Source of the DNA: Bactrocera neohumeralis
Taxonomy: Eukaryota > Arthropoda > Insecta > Diptera > Tephritidae
NCBI RefSeq assembly: GCF_024586455.1
Contig: NW_026089674.1
Location: 1 to 64,000 of the forward strand
Direction: 5' to 3'
DNA: 64,000 nucleotides
Part shown: in pieces, positions 12,304 through 24,693 of the stretch
Position numbering within the stretch: the stretch's first letter is position 1
How the letters are laid out: the number at the start of each line of letters is the position of its first letter
Program-made: the position numbers and the translations under genes
The notes under the pieces: generated by a model
Databases searched by the model: none
The model's input: the letters and a program-made list of their open reading frames with translations, nothing else
What the model was told of the DNA's origin: nothing

Positions 12304-13552
12304 CCCACACACATTAAGCAATCCCACACCAAACTTCTATATTAAGGTGTAGAATCGATTTTTTGGTACATACACAATAAGCAATCGATATCAAGTTGCG
12401 TAAAAATATGAATCTTTACATATTTATGCTAACTAGCCGTTTTGATGTTATTGGAGTTGTCATAGAGTTGTCGTATAGCAATAAAGACAGTATATTTGAA
12501 ACAATTTCACAATCTTAAGTTACGGTGTAGAATCGATTTTTTGATACAAACACATTAAGCAATCGTTATCAAGTTGCGTAAAAATATGAACTTTACATAT
12601 TTATGCTAACTAGCCGTTTTGATGTTATTGGAGTTGTCATAGAGTTGTCGTATAGCCATAGCGACAGTGTATTTGGATCAATTTCACAATCCTCTATTAT
12701 GGTGTAGAATCGATTTTTTGGTACATACACATTAACCAATCGATATCAAGTTGCGTAAAAATATGAACTTTACATATTTATGCTAACTAGCCGTTTTGAT
12801 GTTATTGGAGTTGTCATAGAAATGTCGTATAGCCATAGCGACAGTGTATTTGGATCAATTTCACAATCCTATATTAAGGTGTAGAATCGATTTTTGATAC
12901 ATACACATTAAGCAATCGATATCAAGTTGCGTAAAAATATGAACTTTACATATTTATGCTAACTAGCCGTTTTGATGTTATTGGAGATGTCATAGAGTTG
13001 TCGTATAGCAATAATGACAGTATATTTGAAACAATTTCACAATCTTAAGTTACGGTGTAGAATCGATTTTTTGATACAAACACATTAAGCAATCGTTATC
13101 AAATTGCGTAAAAATATGAACTTTACATATTTATGCTAACTAGCCGTTTTGATGTTATTGGAGTTGTCATAGAAATGTCGTATAGCCATAGCGACAGTGT
13201 ATTTGGATCAATTTCACAATCCTATATTAAGGTGTAGAATCGATTTTTTGGTACATACACATTAAGCAATCGATATCAAGTTGCATAAAAATATGAACTT
13301 TACATATTTATGCTAACTAGCCGTTTTGATGTTATTGGAGTTGTCATAGAAATGTCGTATAGCCATAGCGACAGTGTATTTGGATCAATTTCACAATCCT
13401 ATATTAAGGTGTAGAATCGATTTTTTGGTACATACACATTAAGCAATCGATATCAAGTTGCGTCAAAATATGAACTTTACATATTTATGCTAACTAGCCG
13501 TTTTGATGTTATTGGAGTTTTCATAGAGTTGTCGTATAGCAATAATGACAGT
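12304..13552 (+). repeat. Satellite array, about 7 monomers
   Basis: Regular ~177-bp monomers resume after a mixed stretch up to about 12345. Variant monomers recur: one with aatgacagtatatttgaaac, ttacggtgtag, gatacaaacac and aatcgttatc (near 12480 and 13012), and one with catagaaatgtcgtatag (near 12817, 13170 and 13347). The spacing points to a local multi-monomer higher-order unit. The array is cut by the BEL element at 13553 inside a monomer of the aatgacag type. Confidence 0.9.
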
Positions 13553-14085
13553 TGTTCGGAGCAGCTCCTTTCACAATGGAACTACCAATAATGAGTAGCA
13601 TTAATCTTAAGTTATTATTTATACTTAAGTTTTACTAAACTTATATGCACACATATATTCTACCCAATGTGGTGAGAAAGCATTGTAAATATTTAATATT
13701 TAATATTAATTGTTATCTGGTCACTCTAATTTTGCATATCCACCACGGCATTACTCGTTATTGTAATTCCTCATCTCCCTTTATCCTTTAATATATTTGT
13801 ACATACATACGTGTAAGAACAATTAAGCTTAGCTTTTGCCTAAGCCTAGCATCATAGTGATAGTTCGCTTTTTACATTCGGTGCCTGTACACGCATTATT
13901 TTCTAGTTCGTTTCTTATATTCGTTAACTGCAGGCGCAAGGGCATTTCACCTGGTAAACCACCAGCCACGTAACCTTCTATTCGTTGTATTATATATATT
14001 TATATTAATAAATAATTTGTAAATATATATCGTCGTTGTTTTAAATCGCGATTCGAAGCTATCAAAAAAGCTTGGTAGCTCAACA
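13553..14085 (+). repeat. 5' LTR of BEL element 1 (533 bp)
   Basis: Begins TGTTCGGAGC and ends in CA just upstream of the primer site, after gcttggtagctcaaca. It carries an AATAAA at 14007-14012 as a likely poly(A) signal and a TA-rich block (tatatatatttatatt) just before it. Compared with the 3' LTR it has one extra 7-bp taatatt unit. The left boundary abuts satellite sequence. Confidence 0.9.
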
Positions 14086-14088
14086 TTT

Positions 14089-14106
14089 TGGTGACCCCGA
14101 CGTGAT
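14089..14106 (+). promoter_or_regulatory. Primer binding site, tRNA-Trp type
   Basis: TGGTGACCCCGACGTGAT lies 3 nt after the LTR end. From memory it is the complement of the 3' end of eukaryotic tRNA-Trp (...TCACGTCGGGGTCACCA) over all 18 positions, so minus-strand DNA synthesis is probably primed by tRNA-Trp. This also fixes the LTR end at 14085. Confidence 0.8.
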
Positions 14107-14460
14107 CGCTGAGTGTGTTTTATTGGTGATATACTAAAACTTAACATTAACTATTAGTTCGTATGCCACCGAGCTAGTGTAAAATTAGTGGACATATTTT
14201 AAGGTGAACAATCGATAAATCAAACTCGTGGTTTAAAACCTAGTTGATTTTTGGCAAAATAGTGGCGTGATTTCTAGAAAGCGCTACTACGGTAAATTTG
14301 GAAATTAATGTAAAATTGACCGGTCATTTCTAACGTAACTTAAAACCGTAAGCACCGTTTATCGAGTGCCGCTAGTTTCTTCAACGGTTCAGTACGGTCA
14401 TACTTTACCGCGCTGATTATCTAACCTCGTTAATTTTTTAATTGGTTAAATTTATTGGAT
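14107..14460 (+). other. BEL element 1 untranslated leader
   Basis: About 350 bp between the primer site and the first gag ATG, with no open frame of note. It should hold packaging and dimerisation signals by analogy with other LTR elements, but none can be pointed to by eye. Confidence 0.6.
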
Positions 14461-17400
14461 ATGTCGTTAAACCAATCAATCGGTGGTACTCCAGCTGGAG
14501 ACATTCCTGCAAATGAGAGTCCCATAAGTCAACATTCACCAATGGGCAGGGTGACATTTTTGAAATTGAAGACACAGGCCATGTTTAAGCGCCTTGAATG
14601 CATAAGTGTTGATATGGACTCGGAGCGGTTGCAAAGCATGGATGAATATGCTTTAGCAGCAATAATTGACTCAGTTAACGAATTGAAATCTAACTTCTTA
14701 GCTGCACACACAAGTTTGGAAGAGCATGATTTTGAATCCATTGGAAGTGATTTACTTATCCAATTTGATACGAATTTGGTTCAGTTGAAGGCTACTTTAC
14801 AACGTGAAATTGGAAAGCGTAGCTCTTCTCAACATTGTTCCACATTCAAGATGAACAGCAATGAATTCCAGCCTATTATAGTGAATACTAATCGTTCACG
14901 TTTGCCTCAATTAACGTTGCCTAAATTCAGTGGATCCTATATAGAGTGGACAAATTTCTATTCGATGTTCACATCAGTCATCGATAAGGATAGCGACCTA
15001 AACGATGTGGACAAATTGCAACATTTGCGTTCCTGTTTGAGTGGTGCTGCTCTTGACACCATACGATCGTTGGAAATAAATGAGGCTAATTATAAAATCG
15101 CATTAGATCTTCTCATTAAACGATTTGATAATAAACGTCTTATTTTTCAGGCACATATCAGGGAGATTTTCGGGATGGACAAAGCAGATGGTAACGTCGG
15201 CAAGCTGCGAGCGTTGACTGACAAGGTCAATTCGCATATATGTGCGTTGCAGTCACTTGGTTCAAAAGAGCAAATAGCGGATTGCATAGTGGTACAATTC
15301 TTAACACAAAAGTTGGACAAAGTAACTCAAGCAAAATGGGAAGAAAGTTGGTCAATAAACGAGTTACCATCGTGGGAATCATTAGCTGCATTTTTAGAAC
15401 ATCGATGTCGTACCCTCGAGAACGTAGAGCATGCATTACAAACACAAGCTGAAACATTCGGTAAACCCGGAAAAACCGTGAGTACACATCAAAGGAAAAC
15501 CTTTGTTGCTTCAAATAGCCCACTAGGTGTTTGTGTATTTTGTGAAAATGCTGAACATTTAATTTATAATTGCCAACGGTTTTTAAATCTTTCGCCTAAC
15601 ATTCGCCAGAAAGAAGTTAAGAAACTTTTACTATGTCTAAACTGTTTAAAGAAAGGCCATCAGATGCGAGATTGCAAATCTAGTTCTTGTCGAAAATGTC
15701 ATTCAAAGCATCACACGCTTTTACATTTTAATCGTTTACCATCAGCTAATGGTCACGAATTACCATTAATACCAAACTCTGTCCAAGCTAATGCCATGAC
15801 TGCAACGCTGCCCACGCTGCCTGACATCTCTGCTTCCCGATCTCCATCTGATGTTGTGCTCTTAGCTACTGCAATCGTTTTAGTAAAGAATCGTGCCGGA
15901 ACTTTCGTTCCTTGTCGTTCACTTTTGGACTCTGGCTCACAGATTCACTTCGTCACAAGTCGCTTCGCAAACCAACTTCAACTGCATAAATCTAAATCTT
16001 TCGCTTCGGTTTCTGGAATTGGAGATGCAAATTTTCCTACAGATGGATACTCAGTCAATCTCGTACTAAAGTCGCGGACTTCAGATTACTCAACAAACAT
16101 TACTGCTCTTGTCGCTCAAACGATCACTGATAATCAACCTGGAACTTCAGTCATGACCGATGATTGGAATGTTCCTTCGAATATTCAACTAGCTGATCCT
16201 GCTTTCAATATACCACAGCGCATTGATATGCTCATCGGAGCAGGACTTTTCTTCGAACTCATTTGTGTAGGGCAGATAAAGTTGGCACCTGGGTTGCCCA
16301 TTCTTCAAAAAACTCGACTGGGATGGGTTTTATCTGGAGGTTGGCAGCAAACCCCTCAACTATCAACATTTATTGTAAGCCAGAGATCATCTATTGGAAT
16401 TGATAAAGATATCCAGTTAGACAAATTAGTTCGCCGCTTTTGGGAAATCGAACATGTTCATGAACCAATCACCAAAACTTCTAAAGAAGACCTCGAGTGT
16501 GAGGAACATTTCAAAAATAATTACTCACGTCTATCATCGGGCGAGTATTCGGTTAGCTTACCCATTAAGCGCAGCTTAGACTCACTTGGAGATTCATATT
16601 TAACTGCTAGACGCAGATTCGAGAATATTGAACGCAAACTTAGTAGAAATCCTAATTTAAAGGCGAAATATAGCTCATTCATGAAGGAATATGAGCACCT
16701 TGGGCATATGTCATTAGTCTCTGAAAGAATGATTTCCAAGTGCAGGTACTTTCTACCTCATCATTGCGTTATTAAGGATGATAGTACGTCAACGAAGTTG
16801 CGAGTTGTTTTTGACGGTTCTGCGGCCACAACTTCAGGGTTATCACTAAATGACATACTCATGACTGGCCCTACCATTCAACCTAAACTTTTCAACATTC
16901 TTGTTCGTTTTCGTACCTTTCCAATTGCACTCACTGGGGACATTTGCAAAATGTATCGATGTGTTCGCGTAACACCTCCAGATAATATGCTTCAGTGCAT
17001 ACTTTGGCGAGATTCTCCAGAAGAAAAATTACGTATATACAAGTTAAGCACAGTCACATACGGCACCAAGCCTGCTGCGTTCTTGGCTATACGTACTATG
17101 CATCAGCTAGCATTAGATGAATCCTCATCTTATCCGCTTGGTTCAGAAATCGTTTTTCGAGATTTCTATGTAGATGATCTTATCTCCGGAGGAAGTTCAA
17201 TAGAGGAAGTACAAAAAATCAGGCAACAAACTACAAACCTACTTTCTAAAGGTCATTTTCAGTTAAGAAAGTGGTGCTCTAACAACTCAGATGTTCTCAG
17301 CGAAATTCCTGTCGCTGATAGAGAAAGTTTCCTTAGTTTCGATGAATCCAGCGATATTGTCAAAACTCTCGGACTTGTTTGGAATCCATCGAAGGACGTC

Positions 17401-19764
17401 TTTTTGTTCAAATACAAGCCTCAGCAAACATTGGAAAAATGTTCCAAGCGTTCCGTATTGTCTACCATAGCACGTTTCTACGACCCATTAGGTCTGATTG
17501 GTCCCACACTTACTAGAGCTAAAATTCTGTTGCAAAGGATGTGGAGAGACAAGCTCGATTGGGATGAAAGTTTACCACTTTCCATATGCACAGCATGGTA
17601 AGAATTTTGTAACGATTTTGTTGATCTTCAACACACATCATTTCCGCGATATGTTCTTCAGCCTGGCGCTACTGTTCAAATACATGCATTTTGTGATGCC
17701 AGTCTGGAAGCATACGGCGCTTGTGTTTACGTTCGCTCAGTAAAGGATGACGGCATTAAAGTTCACTTGTTGTGCTCCAAGGCTCGTGTCGCCCCTCTGA
17801 AAACGTTGACAGTTCCCAAATTAGAGCTTTGTGCGGCCGCCTTACTGGCGCAATTATTATCTGAATTAAGAAAAATGAATATATTTGATTGTTCTTATTA
17901 CTGCTGGTCGGATTCATCAGTGGTTCTTTCATGGCTACGAGAGGAACCTTCAAAGTTCAACGTATTTGTTGTCAATCGAATTTGCGCTATACAGCAACTA
18001 ACTGAAGGCATGCAGTGGCGTTACGTGCCCACCTCCATGAATCCAGCTGACATCCTATCAAAGGGCGCTACACCAAAGGAGCTCCTAAGGTCAAGACTTT
18101 GGACGTATGGTCCACAATTTTTGGAAAACGTTGAATCTTCGTGGCCACAACCATGCGCTCTTCATATATCTCTACCAGAAACTCGTCAAAAGGTTTTGCA
18201 CGTCTCATCTGATAGACCCGACATAACTTTTTCGTTCAAATATATCAACTCGTTCGGAACAATGCAGCGTATTTTTGGATACATATACAAATTTATAAAA
18301 TCGAAAAGATCACAGCTCACAACTACAGATATCCATTGTGGGACTCAATTGCTCATACGCTTAGTCCAAAGAGCGCAGTTGTGGTCATAAATCGTCGCCC
18401 TGAAGAAGAACAACTTTGTACACACAAGTAAAATCGCTTCGTTATCGCCATTTTTGGATGATTTTGGAATTATACGAGTTGGAGGTCGTTTAAAGAACTC
18501 AACATTAGACTTTGAGGCACGTCATCCAATGATTCTACCAAAGAATCATCCATTAACGTCGTCAATAATCACTCATTTTCATCGAAAGTATCACCACGCA
18601 GGACCTCAGTCTCTACTTGCATCCATTCGTATGCAATTTTGGCCTATAGGTGGAAGAAAAACTATTGCGAGTGTTCTACGAAAATGTATTATTTGTTGCA
18701 GATCAAAACCACGCCTTGTTGAGCACATCATGGCTGACTTGCCTAAGGAACGCATCCACGCATCGCGCCCCTTTATCGTTACGGGCATAGACTACTGTGG
18801 ACCATTTTATTTCAAACCCGAAACGCGTAAGAAAGCACCTCAAAAATGCTATGTTAGCGTATTCATTTGCTTCGCCACAAAAGCCGTGTGGATGGAACTG
18901 GTGAAAGATCTTTCAACAGGCTCTTTTCTTTATGCACTTAAGCGCTTTATATCTACTCGTGGCAAACCAAGTTGCATTTGGTCAGACAATGCTACAAATT
19001 TTGTTGGCGCCAAGAACGAGCTGAAGGATTTACGAGAGCTATTTCTTAGTGAAAATCATCGCAATCAAGTTCACGCTTACTGCCTCAATAATGGGATAGA
19101 TTGGCGTTTTATACCTCCTCGATCACCACATTTTGGTGGCCTGTGGGAGGCAGCAGTAAAAATGGCAAAAAGGCATTTCTATCGGTCCGTTGGTTCTTCA
19201 CTTCTCGGTTTTGAAGAATTACGTACCTTAGTATGTCAAATATCAGCAGTAATTAATTCAAGACCTCTTGTGCCACTTTCAGAAAATCCAGAAGATCTTA
19301 ATGTACTGACGCCCGGACATTTTCTTGTTGGTGGTCCTCTTATCGCTATTCCTGAGCCGAACCTCGCGCATCTAAACTGCAATCGTTTAGATCGCTGGCA
19401 GCAGATTACCTACATCCAACAGATATTTTGGAAGCGATGGAGTGAAGAATATCTTACTATTCTACAACAACGAGCGAAGTGGCGTAAACCACACCCAAAC
19501 ATTGAAGTCAATGACATCGTATGCATCAAAGACGAAAATTCAGCTCCTCTCAAATGGCCGTTAGCTCGTGTTACAGAAGTTGTCACTGGGACAGACGGTG
19601 TCGCAAGAGTAGCCGTCCTTCGTACGTCTACCGGCATGACGCGTCGAGCTATCAACAAACTGTGCGTTTTACCTGTCAATGATTCTTTTGAAAGTCAGAC
19701 TTTTCAACGGGTGGAGGATGTTCGGAGCAGCTCCTTTCACAATGGAACTACCAATAATGAGTAG
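14461..19764 (+). pseudogene. gag-pol: BEL element 1 gag-pol polyprotein, two in-frame stops
   Basis: One continuous frame of 1,767 codons starting at ATG 14461 (MSLNQSIGG); the TTG six bases upstream is not needed. Order by approximate residue: gag domain 120-340; zinc knuckles CVFCENAEHLIYNC (358), CLNCLKKGHQMRDC (394) and CRKCHSKHHTLLH; aspartic protease LLDSGSQ (488); RT with LTGDICKMY (824) and YVDD (903); RNase H with FCDASLEAYG (1077) and WSDSSVVLSW (1149); integrase with an HH-CC zinc site (1374), then D, D and E at GIDYCGPF (1442), WSDNATNF (1507) and FGGLWEAA (1558). TAA codons at 17599-17601 (before RNase H) and 18388-18390 (before integrase) interrupt it without changing frame. 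The last 46 nt of the frame lie inside the 3' LTR. Unless stops are read through, this copy makes only gag, protease and RT. Confidence 0.93.
19709..19718 (+). promoter_or_regulatory. Polypurine tract of BEL element 1
   Basis: GGGTGGAGGA directly precedes the 3' LTR and fits a plus-strand primer. It is also translated as part of the gag-pol C-terminus, so it is under two constraints. Confidence 0.7.
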
Positions 19765-20230
19765 CATTAATCTTAAGTTATTATTTATACTTAAGTTTTA
19801 CTAAACTTATATGCACACATATATTCTACCCAATGTGGTGAGAAAGCACTGTAAATATTTAATATTAATTGTTATCTGGTCACTCTAATTTTGCATATCC
19901 ACCACGGCATTACTCGTTATTCTAATTCCTCATCTCCCTTTATCCTTTAATATATTTATACATACATACGTGTAAGAACAATTAAGCTTAGCTTTTGCCT
20001 AAGCGTAGCATCATAGTGATAGTTCGCTTTTTACATTCGGTGCCTGCACACGCATTATTTTCTAGTTCGTTTCTTATATTCGTTAACTGCAGGCGCAAGG
20101 GCATTTCACCTGGTAAACCACCAGCCACGTAACCTTCTATTCGTTGTATTATATATATTTATATTAATAAATAATTTGTAAATATATATCGTCGTTGTTT
20201 TAAATCGCGATTCGAAGCTATCAAAAAAGC
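19719..20230 (+). repeat. 3' LTR of BEL element 1, end clipped
   Basis: Matches the 5' LTR from TGTTCGGAGC to tatcaaaaaagc, with about five base differences and lacking one 7-bp repeat. The final 14 bp seen in the 5' LTR (after aaaaaagc) are missing and satellite sequence atatatttgaaac follows at once. Confidence 0.9.
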
Positions 20231-23200
20231 ATATATTTGAAACATTTTCACAATCTTAAGTTACGGTGTAGAATCGATTTTTTGATTTTCGTTATAGTTG
20301 CATGAACTTTACATATTTTAACTAGCCCTTCAATCGTTATCGACAGTATTTGAACAATTTAACAATCCTAAATTAAGGTGTAGAATCGATATTTTGATAC
20401 ACGCACATTAAGCAATCGATATCAGATTGCGTAAAAATATGAACTTTACATACTTGTTCCCGTTTTGATGTTATTGGAGTTGTCATAGAGTTGTCCTATA
20501 GCAATAGCGACAGTGTATTTGGAACAATTTAACAATCCTGAATTAAGGTGTAGAATTGATTTTTTGGTACATACACATTATGCAATCGATATCAGGTTGC
20601 GTAAAAATATGAACTTTACATATTTATGCTATTTAGCCGTTTTGATGTTATTGGAGCTTTCATAGAGTTGTCGTATAGCCATAACGACAGTGTATTTGGA
20701 GCAATTTCAAAATCTTATATTAAGGCGTAGAACCGATTTTTTAGTACATACACATTAAGCAATCGATATCAAGTTGCGTAAAAATATGAACTTTACATAT
20801 TTCTGTTAATTAGCCGTTTTGATGTTATTGGAGTTGTCATAGAGTTGGCCTATAGCAATAGCGACAGTTTATTTGGAACAATTTAACAATCCTAAATTAA
20901 GGTGTAGAATTGATTTTTTGGTACATACACATTATGTAATCGATATCAGGTTGCGTAAAAATATGAACTTTACATATTTATGCTATTTAGCCGTTTTGAT
21001 GTTATTGGAGCTTTCATAGAGTTGTCGTATAGCCATAACGACAGTGTATTTGGAGCAACTTCACAATCTCATATTAAGGTGTAGAACCGATTTTTTAGTA
21101 CGTACACATTAAGCAATCGATATCAAGTTGCGTAAAAATATGAACTTTACATATTTATGCTAACTAGCCGTTTTGATGTTATTGGAGTTGTCATAGAGTT
21201 GTCCTACAGCAATAGCGACAGTGTATATGGAACAACTTCACAAGCTTATATTAAGGTGTAGAATCGAGATTTTGATACATACACATTAAGAAATCGATAT
21301 CAAGTTGCGTAAAAATATGAACTTTACATATTTATGCTAACTAGCCGTTTTGATATTATTGGAGTTGCCATAGAGTTTTCGTATAGCCATAATGACAGTA
21401 TATTTGAAACAATTTCACAATCTTAAGTTACGGTGTAGAATCGATTTTTTGATACAAACACATTAAGCAATCGTTATCAAGTTGCGTAAAAATATGAACT
21501 TTACATATTTATGCTAACTAACCGTTTTGATGTTATTGAAGTTATCATAGAGTTGTCGTATAGCCATAGCGACAGTGTATTTGGAGCAATTTCACAATCT
21601 TATATTAAGGTGTAGAATCGATTTTTTAGTACATACACATTAAGCAATCGATATCAAGTTGCGTAAAAATATGAACTTTACATATTTATGCTAACTAGCC
21701 GTTTTGATGTTATTGGAGATGTCATAGAGTTGTCCTATAGCCATAGCGACAGTGTGTTTGGAGCAATTTCACAATCATATATTAAGGTGTAGAATCGATT
21801 TTTTAGTACATACAATTTAAGCAATCGATATAAAGATGCGTAAAAATATGAACTTTACATATTTATGCTATTTTGCCGTTTTGATGTTATTGGAGTTGTC
21901 TTAGAGTTGTCCTACAGCCATAGCGACAGTGTATTTGGATCAAATTCACAATCTCATATTAAGGTATAGAACCGATTTTTTGTACGTACACATTAAGAAA
22001 TCGATACCAAGTTGCGTAAAAATATGAACTTTACATATTTATGCTAACTAGTCGTTTTGATGTTATTGGAGTTGTCATAGAGTTGTCCTACAGCAATAGC
22101 GACAGTGTATATGGAACAACTTCACAAGCTTATATTAAGGTGTAGAATCGAGATTTTGATACATAGACATTAAGAAATCGATATCAAGGTTGCGTAAAAA
22201 TATGAAATTTACATATTTATGCTAACTAGCCGTTTTGATGTTATTGGAGTTGTCATAGAGTTGTCCTATAGCAATAGCGACAGTGTATTCATGGCAATTT
22301 TAGAATCTTATATTAATGTGTGGAATCGATTTTTTGATACATACACATCAGCATATCAAGTTGCGTAAAAATATGAACTTTACATATTTATGCTAACTAG
22401 CCGTTTTGACGTTTTTGGAGTTGGCGTATAGCCATAATGACAGTATATTTGAAACAATTTCACAATCTTAAGTTACGGTGTAGAATCCATAATTAAGCAA
22501 TCGATATATTTGAAATGAAATTTCACAATCTTAATTTGTCGTATTACGGTATTTGTAGAATCTTAGATTAAGGTGTATGTTAAGTTGTAGAGTTTTAAAG
22601 CTACATGAACAACAAACATATATATTGAATCTTAGATTAAGGTGTCGAATTGTTTTTTCTACATACACAATATACAATCGATATCAGGTTGCGTAGAAAT
22701 ATGAACTGTACATATATATGCTAACTTGCCGTTTTGATGTTATTGGAGTTGTCATAGAGTTGTCCTAAAGCAATAGCGACAGTGTATATGGAACAACTTC
22801 ACAAGCTTATATTAAGGTGTAGAATCGATTTTTTGATACATACACATCAAGCATATCAAGTTGCGTAAAAATATGAACTTTACATATTTATGCTAACTAG
22901 CCGTTTTGATGTTTTTGGAGTTGGCGTATAGCCATAATGACAGTATATTTGAAACAATTTTACAATCTTAAATTAAGGTGTAGAATTGATTTTTTGGTAC
23001 ATACACATTACGCAATCGATATCAAGTTGCGTAAAAATTTGAACTTTACATTTTTATCCTAATTAGCCGTTTTGATGTTATTGGAGCTTTCATAGATTTG
23101 TCGTATAGCCATAACGACAGTGTATTTGGAACATATTTGCAATCTTAGATTAAGGTGTAGAATTGATTTTTTGGTACATACACAATATACAATCGATATC

Positions 23201-23833
23201 AGGTTGCGTAGAAATATGAACTGTACATATATATGCTAACTTGCCGTTTTGATGTTATTGGAGTTGTCATAGAGTTGTCCTATAGCAATAGCGACAGTGT
23301 ATTTATGGCAATTTCATAATCTTATATTAAGGTGTAGAATCGATTTTTTGGTACATACACATTAAGCAATCGATACCAAGATGCGTAAAAATATGAACTT
23401 TACATATTTCTGTTAATTAGCCGTTTTGATGTTATTGGAGTTGTCATGGAGTTGTCGTATAGCCATAGCGACAGCGTATTTGGAGCAATTTCACAATCTT
23501 ACATTAAGGTGTAGAATCGATTTTTTGGTACATACACATTATGCAATCGATACCAAGATGCGTAAAAATATGAACTTTACATATTTTTGCTAATTACCCG
23601 TTTTGATGTTATTGGAGTTGTCATAGAGTTGTCCTATAGCAATAGCGACAGTGTATTTGGAACAACTTAACAATCCTAAATTAAGGTGTAGAATTGATTT
23701 TTTGGTACATACACATTATGCAATCGATATCAGGTTGCGTAAAAATATGAACTTTACATATTTATGCTATTTAGCCGTTTTGATGTTATTGGAGTTGTCA
23801 TTGAGTTGTCCTATAGCAATAGCGACAGTGTAT
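20231..23833 (+). repeat. Satellite array, about 20 monomers, two damaged patches
   Basis: Regular monomers except for two irregular patches. At 20231-20460 monomers are shortened by internal deletions. At 22480-22640 fragments such as cttagattaaggtgt occur twice, mixed with non-satellite words. Between about 21070 and 22180 a five-monomer higher-order unit of 884 bp is visible: rare variants gtacgtacacatt (21099 and 21983) and gtgtatatggaacaac (21221 and 22105) recur at the same offset. No gene is seen. Confidence 0.9.
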
Positions 23834-23880
23834 AGGACACAATGAATATGAATTAGGGTTGTATTTAGGAATGACTAACA
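23834..23880 (-). repeat. Remnant of the Copia 3' LTR (47 bp)
   Basis: Identical to the first 47 bp of the 5' LTR (TGTTAGTCATTCC ... GTGTCCT on the minus strand), then joins satellite agcgacagtgtat. About 126 bp of LTR are missing, so this copy has lost the usual 3' end. Confidence 0.88.
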
Positions 23881-23893
23881 AACTCCGCCTCAA
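23881..23893 (-). promoter_or_regulatory. Copia polypurine tract
   Basis: On the minus strand TTGAGGCGGAGTT lies directly before the 3' LTR start TGTTAG and just after the pol stop. Position and purine bias fit the plus-strand primer. Confidence 0.6.
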
Positions 23894-23895
23894 CC

Positions 23896-24693
23896 TTAAT
23901 TCGTTATGTTAAATAATTGTTTACAAAAGTTTTCATGTTTAATCTTGCCTAAACTTTTGGTTAAACCATCAGCTATATTATTGGCTGTAGAAATATGTTT
24001 AATATCGATTTCTTTTAATTTATGTTTATCTTTTATGAAATGAAATCTTATGTCTATATGTTTACTACGTTTCTTCGTTGCGTCGTTTGTAGCAAGAAAT
24101 GCAGCTCCTTGGTTATCGCAAAGAAGAATTGTAGGATTCTGGACATATTCCTTAAAACCAAGTTCATTTAAAATACTTCGAAGAAACATCAGCTCCTTAG
24201 TGCCTTGACACATGGCTATATACTCCGCCTCCATCGAACTTAAGGCGACAACATTTTGCTTCTTCGCTTCCCATTGTACTGGCCCGCCACCAAAGGAGAC
24301 TATAAAGCCAGTAACCGATTTTCGGTCCGTTGCATCAGAAGCCCAGTCTGAATCTGTGTAGCATAAAAAAGAATTATTTCGCACAAAGTGTAAACTTACG
24401 TCGTTCTTATATTTCAAGTAACGAAGAACATGTTTTGCAGCTACTAATTGTTCCCTATGTGGATGACTGCAAAATTGTGACAATCTGGAAACTGCATACG
24501 CTATATCTGGTCGTGATATTGTAGATAAATAAATTAGTCCACCAATTAAGGACTGGTACCTCTTTGTATCTTCGCCTGCACAATTGGGTCTAGTACATTT
24601 TTGTAATACACAGCCGCTAGCCAATGGAGTAGGGGAAGTGTTACAATCTGTCATACCCCAGTCATCAAGTAACTTCTTAATGTATGACCTCTG
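23896..24693 (-). pseudogene. pol: Copia RT C-terminus and RNase H, out of frame with main ORF
   Basis: Continues the polyprotein in another frame: MTDCNTSPTPLASG, GGLIYLSTISRPDIAYAVSRLSQF, then the copia RNase H domain with CYTDSDWASDATDRKSVTGF, SSMEAEYIA, LLCDNQGAAFLA and HIDIRFHFIKD, stopping at 23896 next to the polypurine tract. The methionine at 24654 is internal to pol, not a real start. A single missing base near 24692-24696 (minus-strand ATCACCAGAGG) would account for the shift: homologous reading moves from one frame to the other exactly there. Confidence 0.9.

Larger units (their letters stand above)
13553..20230 (+). mobile_element. BEL/Pao LTR retrotransposon 1, near complete
   Basis: Two direct LTRs starting TGTTCGGAGC flank a primer site, a leader and a single gag-pol frame in BEL order (gag, zinc knuckles, protease, RT, RNase H, integrase). 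No envelope gene is present. The LTRs differ by about five substitutions and one 7-bp indel over about 512 bp, so the insertion is young. Satellite is interrupted between gacagt on the left and atatatttg on the right; no clear 4-6 bp target duplication is left, because the 3' LTR end is cut about 14 bp short. Confidence 0.93.
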
